A stretch of DNA of 48,900 nt from Nitrospirota bacterium (GTDB taxonomy: Bacteria > Nitrospirota > Thermodesulfovibrionia > SZUA-242), in the NCBI GenBank assembly GCA_016212095.1, contig JACRHH010000020.1, positions 1-48,900 on the forward strand. The letters are read 5' to 3'. The position numbers and the translations under genes were made by a program. This document shows positions 1 through 7,948 of this stretch, piece after piece. The notes below the pieces were generated by a model. That model saw only the letters and a list, made by a program, of their open reading frames with translations, ran no database searches and was not told the DNA's origin. Each line of letters starts with the position of its first letter. The first letter of the stretch is position 1.

Positions 1-1694
1 ATCTTCGGTGGCTGATCTGGCGTGCGCCGCTTGCGTTTCTGGCGTTCTGGCTTGGAGCCAGGCGGCGCGGAAACGCTGTTGCGCCGTTTGCGTCCGAAAC
101 CATGATTGCGCGGATTACTCGCGGATTTGACGGCAAGCGGCGGAAACTCTCAGCAGTGCTCGTATGTTTATCGTTGTTGTTTCTGTCGATTGCGCTTTCC
201 GGGCCGCTGTACGGTTTCAAGTGGCGGGAGGTGGAGCGGAAGGGCGTTGATATTATCGTGGCGCTCGACTGCTCGCGAAGCATGTTGGCCGAAGACATCA
301 AGCCGAACCGGCTGGCCCGCGCCAAGCGCAAGGTTATCGATCTGCTGAACAGGCTGGAGGGCGACCGCATCGGGCTTGTGGCGTTTGCCGGAACCGCGTT
401 TCTGCAATGCCCGCTCACGCTCGATTACGCCGGGATGAACGTGTTCCTGCAATCTCTCTCGCCCGACTATCTGCCGGTTGGCGGAACCGCGATTGCCGAG
501 GCTGTCGATGCCGCCATCGACGGATTTGATCCGAAAAGCCCTGCGGAACGCGCCGTGATACTTATTACCGACGGCGAACCGACCGGCGGCGAGTTTGCCG
601 GCGGTGACTTGGTGGAGGCTGCGGAACGCGCGAAAAAGGCGGGCATAAGGCTGTTCATTGTGGGCGTTGGCTCGGCTGAAGGCGCGCCGATACCGCTTCC
701 GGGCGGCGGATTCCGTAAGGATGACTCCGGCAACATCGTGCTTGCAAGGCTGAACGAGGATGCGCTCAAGCAGATGGCGGCGCTCACCGGCGGGGCGTAT
801 GCGCGTTCGGTGTCGGGCGATATGGACTGGGATGTGATATACAATAAGGGAATTCGCGGCGGCATGGAGGCGCGAAAGCTGGAAAGCGGCAAGCTCAGGG
901 TGTGGGAAGACCGGTTTCAGTGGGCGCTGTTTCCGGCAATGCTGGCGTTGCTGATCGAGATGACGATTCCCGTGTTGCGAAGACGCCGATTCCCGTTCAT
1001 TGCGTTGATGGCGTTTATTCCGCTTGCGATTTCTCCGGATGCGGCATTGGCCGGCGCCGGCGGCGACGTGAGAGCCGGAATCGAACGATACAACGCCGGA
1101 GATTACAAACCGGCGCTGGAATCGTTCCTTAAAGCGCAGACCGACGCGCCGGAAACCCCGGAGGCGGCGTTCGACGTGGGCGACGCGCAGTACAAAAACG
1201 GCGATTACGAGGGCGCGATGAAAAGCTGGTCTGCGGCGGCTCGCGGCGCGAAGGACGATCTGAAGGCCCGCGCCGTCTACAACATGGGCAACGCGGCGTA
1301 CCGGCTAGACAAGCTGGAAAACGCTGTAAAACATTACGAGGAAGCTTTAAAAATCAAAAAGGACGACGAAGACGCAAGGCGTAATCTTGAGTTTGTGAAG
1401 CGGAAAATAGAGCAGAAGAAAGAGGAACAAAAACAACACGACCGGCAGGATAAACAGGATGGACAGGATAAGAAACAGGATGAGCAGAAGCAGGACAAGA
1501 ATGAAGGCAAAAAAGATGAGAAACAGCAAACTGCCGGGAAAAAGGGAGAGAAACAGCAAACTGGTCAACAGGCCGGACAAAAAAACGATGCCGGACGCAA
1601 GGCGGCTGAAAACATGCTGAACAGGCTGCACGACAAGCCCGGAACCGCGATGGTTCCGGCGTATCGCAAGCGTAGCGTGGAGAAGGATTGGTAG
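1..1694 (+). CDS. batB: BatB-BatC fusion (VWA + TPR), 5' partial
   Basis: The frame is already open at nucleotide 3, and the translated start (LRWLIWRAPLAF...) looks like the N-terminal membrane segment of BatB, so the gene begins upstream of the window. A von Willebrand A domain follows, with a MIDAS-type DCSRS, GGTA and ITDGE. Two membrane segments come near nt 925-1050, then TPR-like repeats (about 1075-1370), then a Lys/Gln/Asp-rich linker. The tail (LNRLHDKPGTAMVPAYRKRSVEKDW) is typical of Bat proteins. BatB and BatC are often separate; here they form one chain. Bat proteins (Bacteroides aerotolerance) are inner-membrane/periplasmic proteins of uncertain biochemistry linked to stress tolerance. 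MoxR, DUF58 and BatA genes would be expected upstream, but this is not visible. Confidence 0.9.
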   Translation, partial: LRWLIWRAPLAFLAFWLGARRRGNAVAPFASETMIARITRGFDGKRRKLSAVLVCLSLLFLSIALSGPLYGFKWREVERKGVDIIVALDCSRSMLAEDIKPNRLARAKRKVIDLLNRLEGDRIGLVAFAGTAFLQCPLTLDYAGMNVFLQSLSPDYLPVGGTAIAEAVDAAIDGFDPKSPAERAVILITDGEPTGGEFAGGDLVEAAERAKKAGIRLFIVGVGSAEGAPIPLPGGGFRKDDSGNIVLARLNEDALKQMAALTGGAYARSVSGDMDWDVIYNKGIRGGMEARKLESGKLRVWEDRFQWALFPAMLALLIEMTIPVLRRRRFPFIALMAFIPLAISPDAALAGAGGDVRAGIERYNAGDYKPALESFLKAQTDAPETPEAAFDVGDAQYKNGDYEGAMKSWSAAARGAKDDLKARAVYNMGNAAYRLDKLENAVKHYEEALKIKKDDEDARRNLEFVKRKIEQKKEEQKQHDRQDKQDGQDKKQDEQKQDKNEGKKDEKQQTAGKKGEKQQTGQQAGQKNDAGRKAAENMLNRLHDKPGTAMVPAYRKRSVEKDW

Positions 1695-1742
1695 CATACG
1701 GTATATGTTTCAACGTTTGCGTCTTCATGAATGGAGGTTGCC

Positions 1743-1931
1743 ATGACCATAGCCAGACAGCAGGTGCTTGATATGATTAACGATCTGCCGGAAGAGGTGG
1801 ATATAGATGAACTCATATATCGCCTTTATCTCAGGCAGAAACTGGAAGCCGCCGAACAGGATGTTCGCGATGGAAGGCTTGTTTCGCACGAAGATGTTGT
1901 GAGGGAGACTTCCGCGTGGTTCGAAAAGTAA
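1743..1931 (+). CDS. Antitoxin of a RelE/ParE-type TA pair
   Basis: A 62-residue acidic protein. The start at 1743 is chosen because GGAGG at 1733-1737 lies 5 nt upstream; an in-frame ATG at 1731 lies before that site. The C-terminal part (DGRLVSHEDVVRETSAWFEK) resembles small antitoxins encoded directly before RelE/ParE toxins. The stop overlaps the GTG start of the toxin gene by 16 nt, which suggests translational coupling. By family analogy it would bind and neutralise the toxin and autoregulate the pair. No DNA-binding fold is obvious by eye. Confidence 0.75.
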   Translation: MTIARQQVLDMINDLPEEVDIDELIYRLYLRQKLEAAEQDVRDGRLVSHEDVVRETSAWFEK

Positions 1932-2221
1932 AATGGACGACACGGGCGCTCCAAGATTTGCGCAATATTCATGATTACATCGCAAGGGATTCCAGGAGAT
2001 ATGCGCGTTTGCAGGTTGAGCGTATCAGGGATGCCGCAGCCAATCTGGCGTTTTTTCCTCTTATGGGACGTAATGTGCCTGAATTGCCTGATTCGGGTTT
2101 CAAAGAAGTGATCTCCGGAAACTTCAGGGTTATTTACCGATTTGATGAGTCCGACAACCGGATATTGGTAATGTCGGTCATGCATGGGCGGCGGATGTTA
2201 GAGAATTGCGATGTTATCTAA
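1916..2221 (+). CDS. RelE/ParE superfamily toxin
   Basis: A 101-residue basic protein with the pattern of the ParE/RelE plasmid-stabilisation family: N-terminal VKWTTRALQDLRNIHDYIARDS, central FPLMGRNVPEL, and C-terminal GNFRVIYRFDES...ILVMSVMHGRR. RelE members cleave mRNA on the ribosome and ParE members poison gyrase; the sequence does not let me choose. The start is GTG inside the antitoxin gene; the nearby ATG at 1933 is out of frame. Its 3' end overlaps the start of batD by 11 nt, so the TA pair sits seamlessly inside the bat operon. Confidence 0.85.
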   Translation: MVRKVKWTTRALQDLRNIHDYIARDSRRYARLQVERIRDAAANLAFFPLMGRNVPELPDSGFKEVISGNFRVIYRFDESDNRILVMSVMHGRRMLENCDVI

Positions 2222-4031
2222 TGCTTGCCGCATGAAATCGTTCTTCATTCTGCTGGCAATCGCGGTTTTCCTGACATTTCCTGTTGTCGGAGAATCTCTG
2301 ACCGCCTCGGCCTCGCTCGACCGCCACGAGGCCGACGTCGGCGAGAGCCTCCAGCTCACAATCGAGATGGACGGCGGGGGCGGCGATGCCGATCTGTCCG
2401 GAATAACCGGCTTCGATATTCAATCGGCAGGTAAATCGTCAGCGCTTTCAATCGTAAACGGCGATGTTACCCGCAGAACTTCGTTGGTTTACATCCTGTT
2501 TCCGCGAGCCGCCGGAACGTTCACCATCCCGCCGATCACAGTCCGCGACGGACGCGATACCGCGCAGACAGAGGCGATCGCTGTGCGCGTGACGGACGGA
2601 AGGTCGGGATCGGGCGTTTCCGGGCAGCACGGAAGATGGCCGGATGCTGCTACAGGCGGCAGCGACGGCGATATAATGATGAACGCGTCGGTTTCATCGC
2701 CGTCGGCATACGCCGGGCAGGAGATTGTCTACACGCTTCGGTTCATGGCGGCGGTGAAGGTATATAACGCGAAGCTTCAGCGCCCGTCGTTCGATGGGTT
2801 CAGCGTTCGAGAAATCGGCGACCAGAAGAATTTCACCGAGGTGAAAAACGGCCGCCAGTACGCCGTGACCGAGATTTCATTCCTGCTTACCCCACGCAAG
2901 GAGGGAAGCTATACCATCGATTCGGCAGCTATTGCCTGCGAGGTTGCCGGGCGGCGCGGCGGGCGGCGTTCTCCGATGGATTCGATGTTCGATGATCCGT
3001 TCTTCGGCGGCGTTCGCACCGAGTCGAGGCGCGTGGCTTCCGGCCCGGTTACGGTTCGTGTCCTGCCGCTTCCGGCGCATGCTGGTGGTTTTTCCGGTTT
3101 GATCGGCGATTTCGACATCTCGCTCGACGTTCAGCCGAAATCGCTCAAGGTTGGCGATTCCGCAACCGTGACGGTTACGGTGACGGGCAAAGGAAACATA
3201 AAGGATGCGCCAGCTCCGGCGTTCAACGCGCCGGACGACACTTTCAAGGTTTACCCCGACAATCCGGTGGAGTCGGTTGAGTCTGGCCGCGCCGGAACCG
3301 ACCGTGTCGGAACCAGCGGGAAAAAGGTGTTCAAATACGCGTTCGTACCGGTGCGCGACGGATCGTTCGACATCGGCCCGTTTTCGCTCACGGTGTTCGA
3401 TCCGGCGCGAAAACAGTATGCGCCGCTTGTTGCCGGGCCGGTGCGCGTCACGGTGAGTCCGTCCAAGGGCGAGAAGATGGAGGCGCAGGTGCCGGGGCCG
3501 GACGGCAACGGTTCGTCGGTGTTTGTTCCGAAGAAAGATGTCCGGCTTACCGGACACGATATTCTGTGGCTTAAAACCGGCGAGGACGTGACCAAATCAA
3601 CGCCGCGAATGCCGTTATGGATTTTTTTACTCTTGATGGCTGCCCCGGCGGTCATTTTTGCTTCTGCCATGACAGCGCTCCACAAGCGCGGCGAACGCGC
3701 CGGGCCGGGCCAAGCCATGAAGCGTCACGCGGAATCGCTGTTGAAAGACGCGGAGAAGGCGTCGGGGGCGGAAATGCTGTCGCTGCTGAACAAGGCTCTG
3801 GTCGCCGCCATATTCGCGGCGTCGGGCAAGACCGGCGAATCGATAACATACGATGAGGCGCGTGAAATGATGCTTTCGGCATCTGTTGACAAGGAACTCG
3901 TTGAGCGTGCCATTGCAACGCTGGAAGGCATCGATTCCGCGCGTTACGGCGGCGCATCGGCGGCGGGCGGAGAGGCCGGTCTGAAGGCCGATGTTTCAGG
4001 TGTGGTGAGGGCGTTATGCGCAAAAACGTGA
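2211..4031 (+). CDS. batD: BatD family protein
   Basis: About 600 residues. A signal peptide begins at the second Met (codon 2232, MKSFFILLAIAVFLTFP), followed by repeated beta-rich Ig-like modules (EADVGESLQLTIEMDG; SAYAGQEIVYTLRFMA; SLKVGDSATVTVTVTG) and a single membrane helix near nt 3610-3680 (MPLWIFLLLMAAPAVIFAS). A cytoplasmic helical tail ends the protein. This layout is that of BatD. The 2211 ATG overlaps the toxin gene; 2232 gives a cleaner signal peptide but neither start has a strong ribosome binding site. It overlaps batE by 16 nt. The likely role is as a large periplasmic component of the Bat membrane complex. Confidence 0.87.
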   Translation: MLSNACRMKSFFILLAIAVFLTFPVVGESLTASASLDRHEADVGESLQLTIEMDGGGGDADLSGITGFDIQSAGKSSALSIVNGDVTRRTSLVYILFPRAAGTFTIPPITVRDGRDTAQTEAIAVRVTDGRSGSGVSGQHGRWPDAATGGSDGDIMMNASVSSPSAYAGQEIVYTLRFMAAVKVYNAKLQRPSFDGFSVREIGDQKNFTEVKNGRQYAVTEISFLLTPRKEGSYTIDSAAIACEVAGRRGGRRSPMDSMFDDPFFGGVRTESRRVASGPVTVRVLPLPAHAGGFSGLIGDFDISLDVQPKSLKVGDSATVTVTVTGKGNIKDAPAPAFNAPDDTFKVYPDNPVESVESGRAGTDRVGTSGKKVFKYAFVPVRDGSFDIGPFSLTVFDPARKQYAPLVAGPVRVTVSPSKGEKMEAQVPGPDGNGSSVFVPKKDVRLTGHDILWLKTGEDVTKSTPRMPLWIFLLLMAAPAVIFASAMTALHKRGERAGPGQAMKRHAESLLKDAEKASGAEMLSLLNKALVAAIFAASGKTGESITYDEAREMMLSASVDKELVERAIATLEGIDSARYGGASAAGGEAGLKADVSGVVRALCAKT

Positions 4032-4801
4032 CGATGCGTATGCTTTTATGTCTTTTGGCCGCGCTGTTTATGCCGCTCGCGCCGAATGCCGCCTTCGCCG
4101 CTGGCGATGGCGCATTGCTCCGCGATGGAATTGCTGCGTATGAAAAAGGCGATTACCGGCAGGCGGCAAAACAGTTTGAGTCTATCGCCGGATCGGGAGT
4201 GACAAGCGGCGGACTGTTTTACAACCTTGGCAGCGCTCATCTGAAAAACGGCGACCTTGGCCGCGCCATTCTCTGGTATGAACGCGCGTCGCGGCTCATG
4301 CCGGGCGATGCCGATCTTGAATTCAACCTTAAACATGCGCGCGGCATGGCAAAAGATCAGGCCGAGGGCAGGCAGAACATGGTTGCGCGAATAATCTTTT
4401 TCTGGCGGTATGCTTTGAGCTCGCGGGCAGTGAGGCTATGCGCGATTCTGTTTGGCGCGGCCTTCTGGATTGCGCTTGCCGCATGGCGCATGACTTCACG
4501 GCGCGAATTGCGGGCGGCGGCAATTGCGTCCGGAGCTGCCGGTTTACTTTTCGCGCTGACCGCCTTGTATAATTATTACGATTCAGCTTCTTGGGGGAGC
4601 GCGGTGATTCTGCCTGACGAGGTGGTGGTTCGCTCCGGAGTGTCGGACGATTCCACAGAGATGTTCCGGCTCCACGCGGGCGCTAAAGTGCGTGTTGTTG
4701 ACCGGCAGGCGGGACATGCAAAGATAATTTTCAGCAGCGACAGAATTGGCTGGATGCGTTCGGCTGACGTTGAAGAAATACGCATGGAAGGCATGGATTG
4801 A
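4016..4801 (+). CDS. batE: BatE family protein (TPR + SH3-like)
   Basis: A 261-residue protein. It has an N-terminal signal sequence (LLCLLAALFMPLAPNAAFA), TPR-like repeats (GIAAYEKGDYRQAAKQFESIA; FYNLGSAHLKNGDLGRAILW), two membrane helices around residues 135-185 and a C-terminal SH3-like domain (VVRSGVSDDSTEMFRLHAGAKVRVVDRQ...GWMRSADVEEI). This order is typical of BatE. It overlaps the end of batD and lies 3 nt before the next gene, so it is part of the same transcription unit. Function beyond a supporting role in the Bat complex is not established. Confidence 0.85.
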   Translation: MRKNVTMRMLLCLLAALFMPLAPNAAFAAGDGALLRDGIAAYEKGDYRQAAKQFESIAGSGVTSGGLFYNLGSAHLKNGDLGRAILWYERASRLMPGDADLEFNLKHARGMAKDQAEGRQNMVARIIFFWRYALSSRAVRLCAILFGAAFWIALAAWRMTSRRELRAAAIASGAAGLLFALTALYNYYDSASWGSAVILPDEVVVRSGVSDDSTEMFRLHAGAKVRVVDRQAGHAKIIFSSDRIGWMRSADVEEIRMEGMD

Positions 4802-4804
4802 TTA

Positions 4805-5404
4805 ATGAAAACAGCGATAATAACGGCCCTGTTTATTGCCCTTGTTGCTCCGACAAGCCTGTTCGCGGCTGATTCTTCGCCTATAAGCGACTTTCCGGCA
4901 ATCCCCAACCCGCAGGGATTTCTCGACAAGGAACCTGCGTCCGATATCGCAACGCTTCGCGCCCAGGCGGAGCAGGGCAACGCGGTGGCTCAATATCATC
5001 TGGGCATCATGTATGCCAACGGACAGGAAGTTGAAAAAAACGTGATGGAGGCTATCCGTTATCTGAAGCTTGCCGCCGATCAGGGACATCTCGACGCGCA
5101 GTTCAACCTTGGCCGCACCTACATGAGCGGCAACTTCATCGAGGAAGCCCTTAACTGGTATTCAAAAGCCGCGGAGTCGGGCCATCGGGCGGCTCAGAAC
5201 AATATAGGCAGGCTTTATGCCCTTGGCAAGGGAGTTCCAAAAGACTATGTGCAGGCATACAAATGGTGGCTGCTCTCGGCTCGGCAGGGGGATCAGATTG
5301 CCGAAAAGAATCTGATAAGGCTGAAGGCCAAGATGAACGCAACGCAGATTGCGGAGGCTGAGCGGCTTGTCGAGGAATGGCTGGAATCGGCGAGACAGAA
5401 GTAG
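4805..5404 (+). CDS. Secreted Sel1-like repeat protein
   Basis: A 199-residue protein with a signal peptide (MKTAIITALFIALVAPTSLFAA) followed by about four Sel1-type repeats, each with the A..G...AQ..LG..Y..G pattern (AQYHLGIMYANGQEVEKNVM; AQFNLGRTYMSGNFIEEALN; AQNNIGRLYALGKGVPKDYV; KWWLLSARQGDQIAEKNL). Sel1 solenoids usually mediate protein-protein contacts in the periplasm or envelope. It starts 3 nt after batE and is probably co-transcribed with the bat genes, although it is not a standard member of that operon. No partner can be named from the sequence. Confidence 0.82.
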   Translation: MKTAIITALFIALVAPTSLFAADSSPISDFPAIPNPQGFLDKEPASDIATLRAQAEQGNAVAQYHLGIMYANGQEVEKNVMEAIRYLKLAADQGHLDAQFNLGRTYMSGNFIEEALNWYSKAAESGHRAAQNNIGRLYALGKGVPKDYVQAYKWWLLSARQGDQIAEKNLIRLKAKMNATQIAEAERLVEEWLESARQK

Positions 5405-5433
5405 GAATGGCTCTTGGAGGGCAATGAATCCGG

Positions 5434-5685
5434 ATGGCTGTTGTTTTTCATCATCACGCATTGGAAAGGATGAAGGAACGCGGTGTCACTGCGGACGAGG
5501 TTACTGCTGCGATTGCCGGCGGAGAGGAATTCCCCGCCAAATTCCAGCGCGCCGGGTTCAGACGAAATTTCGCGTATAATGAGATGTGGCGCAATAAATT
5601 TTACGGGATCAAGCAGGTTGAGGTGTACGCCGTTCCGGATGGCGATGACTGGATTGTCATTACGGTTATCGCGCGGTATTTTTAG
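5434..5685 (+). CDS. DUF4258 domain protein (toxin-like)
   Basis: An 83-residue basic protein with the DUF4258 signature FHHHALERMKERGVTADEVTAAIAGG and a C-terminal DDWIVITVIARYF strand. DUF4258 proteins resemble the BrnT/RelE fold and are often encoded beside small antitoxin-like genes. The next gene, 20 nt downstream, encodes a DUF2283 protein, a recurrent pairing. Toxin activity is inferred from that context only. An earlier ATG at 5424 is in another frame. It follows the Sel1 gene by 29 nt and could be co-transcribed with it. Confidence 0.75.
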   Translation: MAVVFHHHALERMKERGVTADEVTAAIAGGEEFPAKFQRAGFRRNFAYNEMWRNKFYGIKQVEVYAVPDGDDWIVITVIARYF

Positions 5686-5705
5686 ATGGCAAGGGAGTTT
5701 GAATC

Positions 5706-5948
5706 ATGAGATTGACATACGACCCACGTTATAACATTGCATATATAAGATTTCATGAGAAAAACTCCGATGTGGAAACTTTAAAAATCAGCGATGACGT
5801 ATTTGTGGACATCTTGCCTGACGGAACGATCCATGGCATAGAGTTTTTGAATGCAAACGAGCAATTGCAACGCGAGGACATGGGGAAGTTGCTTGTGATA
5901 AACGAAGCCACCGGAGAGCGGAGCGAAGTCGCCTTATCCGCGGGCTGA
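5706..5948 (+). CDS. DUF2283 domain protein
   Basis: An 80-residue acidic protein with the DUF2283 pattern: MRLTYDPRYNIAYIRF..., SDDVFVDILPDGTIHGIEFLNA. An AGGGAG-like ribosome binding site lies about 8 nt before the start. DUF2283 proteins are small beta-rich proteins often found next to DUF4258 or other small toxin-like genes and may act as antitoxins, though no activity can be read from the sequence. The gene converges on the minus-strand two-component cluster with only 3 nt between the stop codons and no recognisable terminator there. Confidence 0.78.
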   Translation: MRLTYDPRYNIAYIRFHEKNSDVETLKISDDVFVDILPDGTIHGIEFLNANEQLQREDMGKLLVINEATGERSEVALSAG

Positions 5949-5951
5949 AAT

Positions 5952-7505
5952 TCAGTCGTCCAGCACGGCGCGCACTTTCTTTAGGAGCGTATGCAGCGAT
6001 ACAGGCTTCGATAAAAGCTCCATGCCATCTTCCAACGCGCCTCGCTTCTGTATGATGTCGGTTGCATAGCCGCTCATGAACACGGCTTTCACGTCATGCC
6101 TCATCGCCTTGATCTCCTCGTATGCCTCCCTGCCGTCCTTGTTCGGCATTATCATGTCGAAGAGAAGAAGCTTGATCTCGCCGCTGTGCTCCAGAAATTT
6201 CCGCACTGCCTCATTTCCGTCAACCGCCTCGACAACCTTGTATCCGTATCTGCTCAGGGTTTCGCTTGCCAGTTGCCTCACGCCCGGATCGTCCTCGGCC
6301 AGCAGGATGGTCTCGGTTCCACCAACCGGAGCGGTTTGAATCGCACTGTCGCCGGATTTGGCTTTCGAAATCGCAAGCGGCAGGAAGACACTGAAAGTCG
6401 TGCCCTTGCCGGCCTCGCTGGAGCAATAAATGTAGCCGTTATGCTGTGAAACGATTCCGTACACGATTGAAAGCCCCAGCCCTGTTCCCCGTCCCATCTC
6501 TTTAGTGGTGAAGTACGGCTCGAAAATCCTTGCAAGCGTGATTTGATCCATGCCGACGCCGGTGTCGGAAATGGTTACAAGCGCGTATCTGCCGGGCTTG
6601 CCGTAGCCGTGCGCATGAACGAATGCCCTGTCGATGAACGCCGTTTCCGTCTTGATTGTCAGCGCGCCGCCGTGCGGCATCGCATCCCTTGCGTTTGCCG
6701 CAAGATTCATCAAAACCTGTTCTATCTGGCTGCTGTCGGCCATTACCGTGGTGTCATCATCCGACAATGAAATCCGTAGATTTATATCCTCTCCGATAAT
6801 CCTGGAAAGCATTTTCCTGAAGCCTTCAATAATGGCGTTGACGTTCTCCGGCCTCATCGAAAGCACCTGTTTCCTGCTGAAGGCCAGAAGTCCCCTTGTC
6901 AACTGTGCCGCGCGTTCGCCCGCCTTCAGTATTTCCTGCAGATATGAATGGCCGGGGTCATCCTCCTTCAGCCTCATGCGCATTAGCTCTCCATAACCCA
7001 TGATCACGTTAAGCATGTTGTTGAAATCATGGGCTATTCCACCGGCCAGGGTTCCAACCGCCTCCATCTTCTGCGAATGGCGGAGCTGATCTTCGAGCGC
7101 CTCCTTCTCCGTATCGGCGCGTTTTCGTTCCATTGAATATCGTATGGAGCGCATGAGCTGCCTTGTGTCCACATCGGCCTTTATCAGATAATCCTGCGCG
7201 CCGCGATGCACCGCTTCGAATCCTGTCTCCTCGTCCGCAAGTCCGGTAAATACGATGATCGGGATGTGCGGAAATCTGGAAAACGCGCAGTCCAGCGTTT
7301 CAAGCCCCACGCTGTCGGGCAGACCAAGATCGAGCAGAAGCAGATCGAACGCGGCTTTGCCAAGAAGATCCAGACCGTCGGCAAGCGTCTCCGCATTGAC
7401 AAAATCGAACTCATCCCGCGCTGTTGACAACATTTTGCTTATCAGAAGCGCGTCACCGGGATTATCCTCGATGAGAAGGATCTTCAGCCTGCGCCCGTGA
7501 TTCAT
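5952..7505 (-). CDS. REC-HisKA-HATPase-REC hybrid histidine kinase
   Basis: A soluble 517-residue protein with no membrane segment. Receiver 1 covers about residues 8-125 ([18 protein letters not shown]), the dimerisation/phosphoacceptor domain 135-215 (H in [20 protein letters not shown]), the ATPase domain 250-375 (N-box [11 protein letters not shown]1 DTGVGM, G2 GRGTGLGLS), and receiver 2 398-515 ([28 protein letters not shown]). It probably takes phosphate from an upstream kinase on receiver 1 and continues a relay. Its start overlaps the stop of the preceding receiver gene (ATGA), so the two are translationally coupled. No DNA-binding output domain is present. Confidence 0.88.
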   Translation of the reverse strand: MNHGRRLKILLIEDNPGDALLISKMLSTARDEFDFVNAETLADGLDLLGKAAFDLLLLDLGLPDSVGLETLDCAFSRFPHIPIIVFTGLADEETGFEAVHRGAQDYLIKADVDTRQLMRSIRYSMERKRADTEKEALEDQLRHSQKMEAVGTLAGGIAHDFNNMLNVIMGYGELMRMRLKEDDPGHSYLQEILKAGERAAQLTRGLLAFSRKQVLSMRPENVNAIIEGFRKMLSRIIGEDINLRISLSDDDTTVMADSSQIEQVLMNLAANARDAMPHGGALTIKTETAFIDRAFVHAHGYGKPGRYALVTISDTGVGMDQITLARIFEPYFTTKEMGRGTGLGLSIVYGIVSQHNGYIYCSSEAGKGTTFSVFLPLAISKAKSGDSAIQTAPVGGTETILLAEDDPGVRQLASETLSRYGYKVVEAVDGNEAVRKFLEHSGEIKLLLFDMIMPNKDGREAYEEIKAMRHDVKAVFMSGYATDIIQKRGALEDGMELLSKPVSLHTLLKKVRAVLDD

Positions 7506-7948
7506 TTCGCAGTCTCGTTCGAAGGCAGCTTCACAATCGTGAGCCAGAAGTCTTCGATCGATCGGATAACTTCGAAAAACTGCGTGATGTCTAGCGGTTT
7601 GGTGACGTAGCAGTTTGCGTAATCGCTGTAGGTTCGTATGATGTCTTCCTCGGCTCTTGAGGTTGTGAGAATGATTACCGGAATTCTCTTGAGGCGCTCG
7701 TCAGACTTGATCTCCCGTAACACCTCCCTGCCGTCCATTCCGGGCAGGTTCAGGTCAAGAAGCACAAGATCGGGTCTGACAGCTCCGGCATGTCTGCCCT
7801 CCATCCGCAGGAACTCCATCGCCTCCTCGCCGTCCTCCGCAACATGGAGAGTGTTATGTATCTTGCTCTCCGCCAGCGCCTTCTGCGTGAGCCGCACATC
7901 TCCCGGATTGTCCTCCACCAACAGAATCTCGACAGGCTTGACGTTCAT
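7502..7948 (-). CDS. Single-domain response regulator (Rcp1-like)
   Basis: A 148-residue stand-alone receiver: acidic pair EDNPGD near the N-terminus, phosphoacceptor Asp in [13 protein letters not shown], switch Thr in [12 protein letters not shown] and the conserved Lys in CYVTKPLD. This is the form seen in Rcp1-type regulators that partner phytochrome-like kinases with a SHDLQEPLR phosphoacceptor box; the next upstream gene encodes exactly such a kinase. It overlaps both neighbours by 4 nt (ATGA). It has no output domain, so it probably acts as a phosphate shuttle or by protein contact. Confidence 0.9.
   Translation of the reverse strand: MNVKPVEILLVEDNPGDVRLTQKALAESKIHNTLHVAEDGEEAMEFLRMEGRHAGAVRPDLVLLDLNLPGMDGREVLREIKSDERLKRIPVIILTTSRAEEDIIRTYSDYANCYVTKPLDITQFFEVIRSIEDFWLTIVKLPSNETAK

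Noticed and set aside
5424-5434. Earlier ATG for the DUF4258 gene
   Set aside because: It is in a different frame that gives a Cys/Ser-rich sequence without family match.
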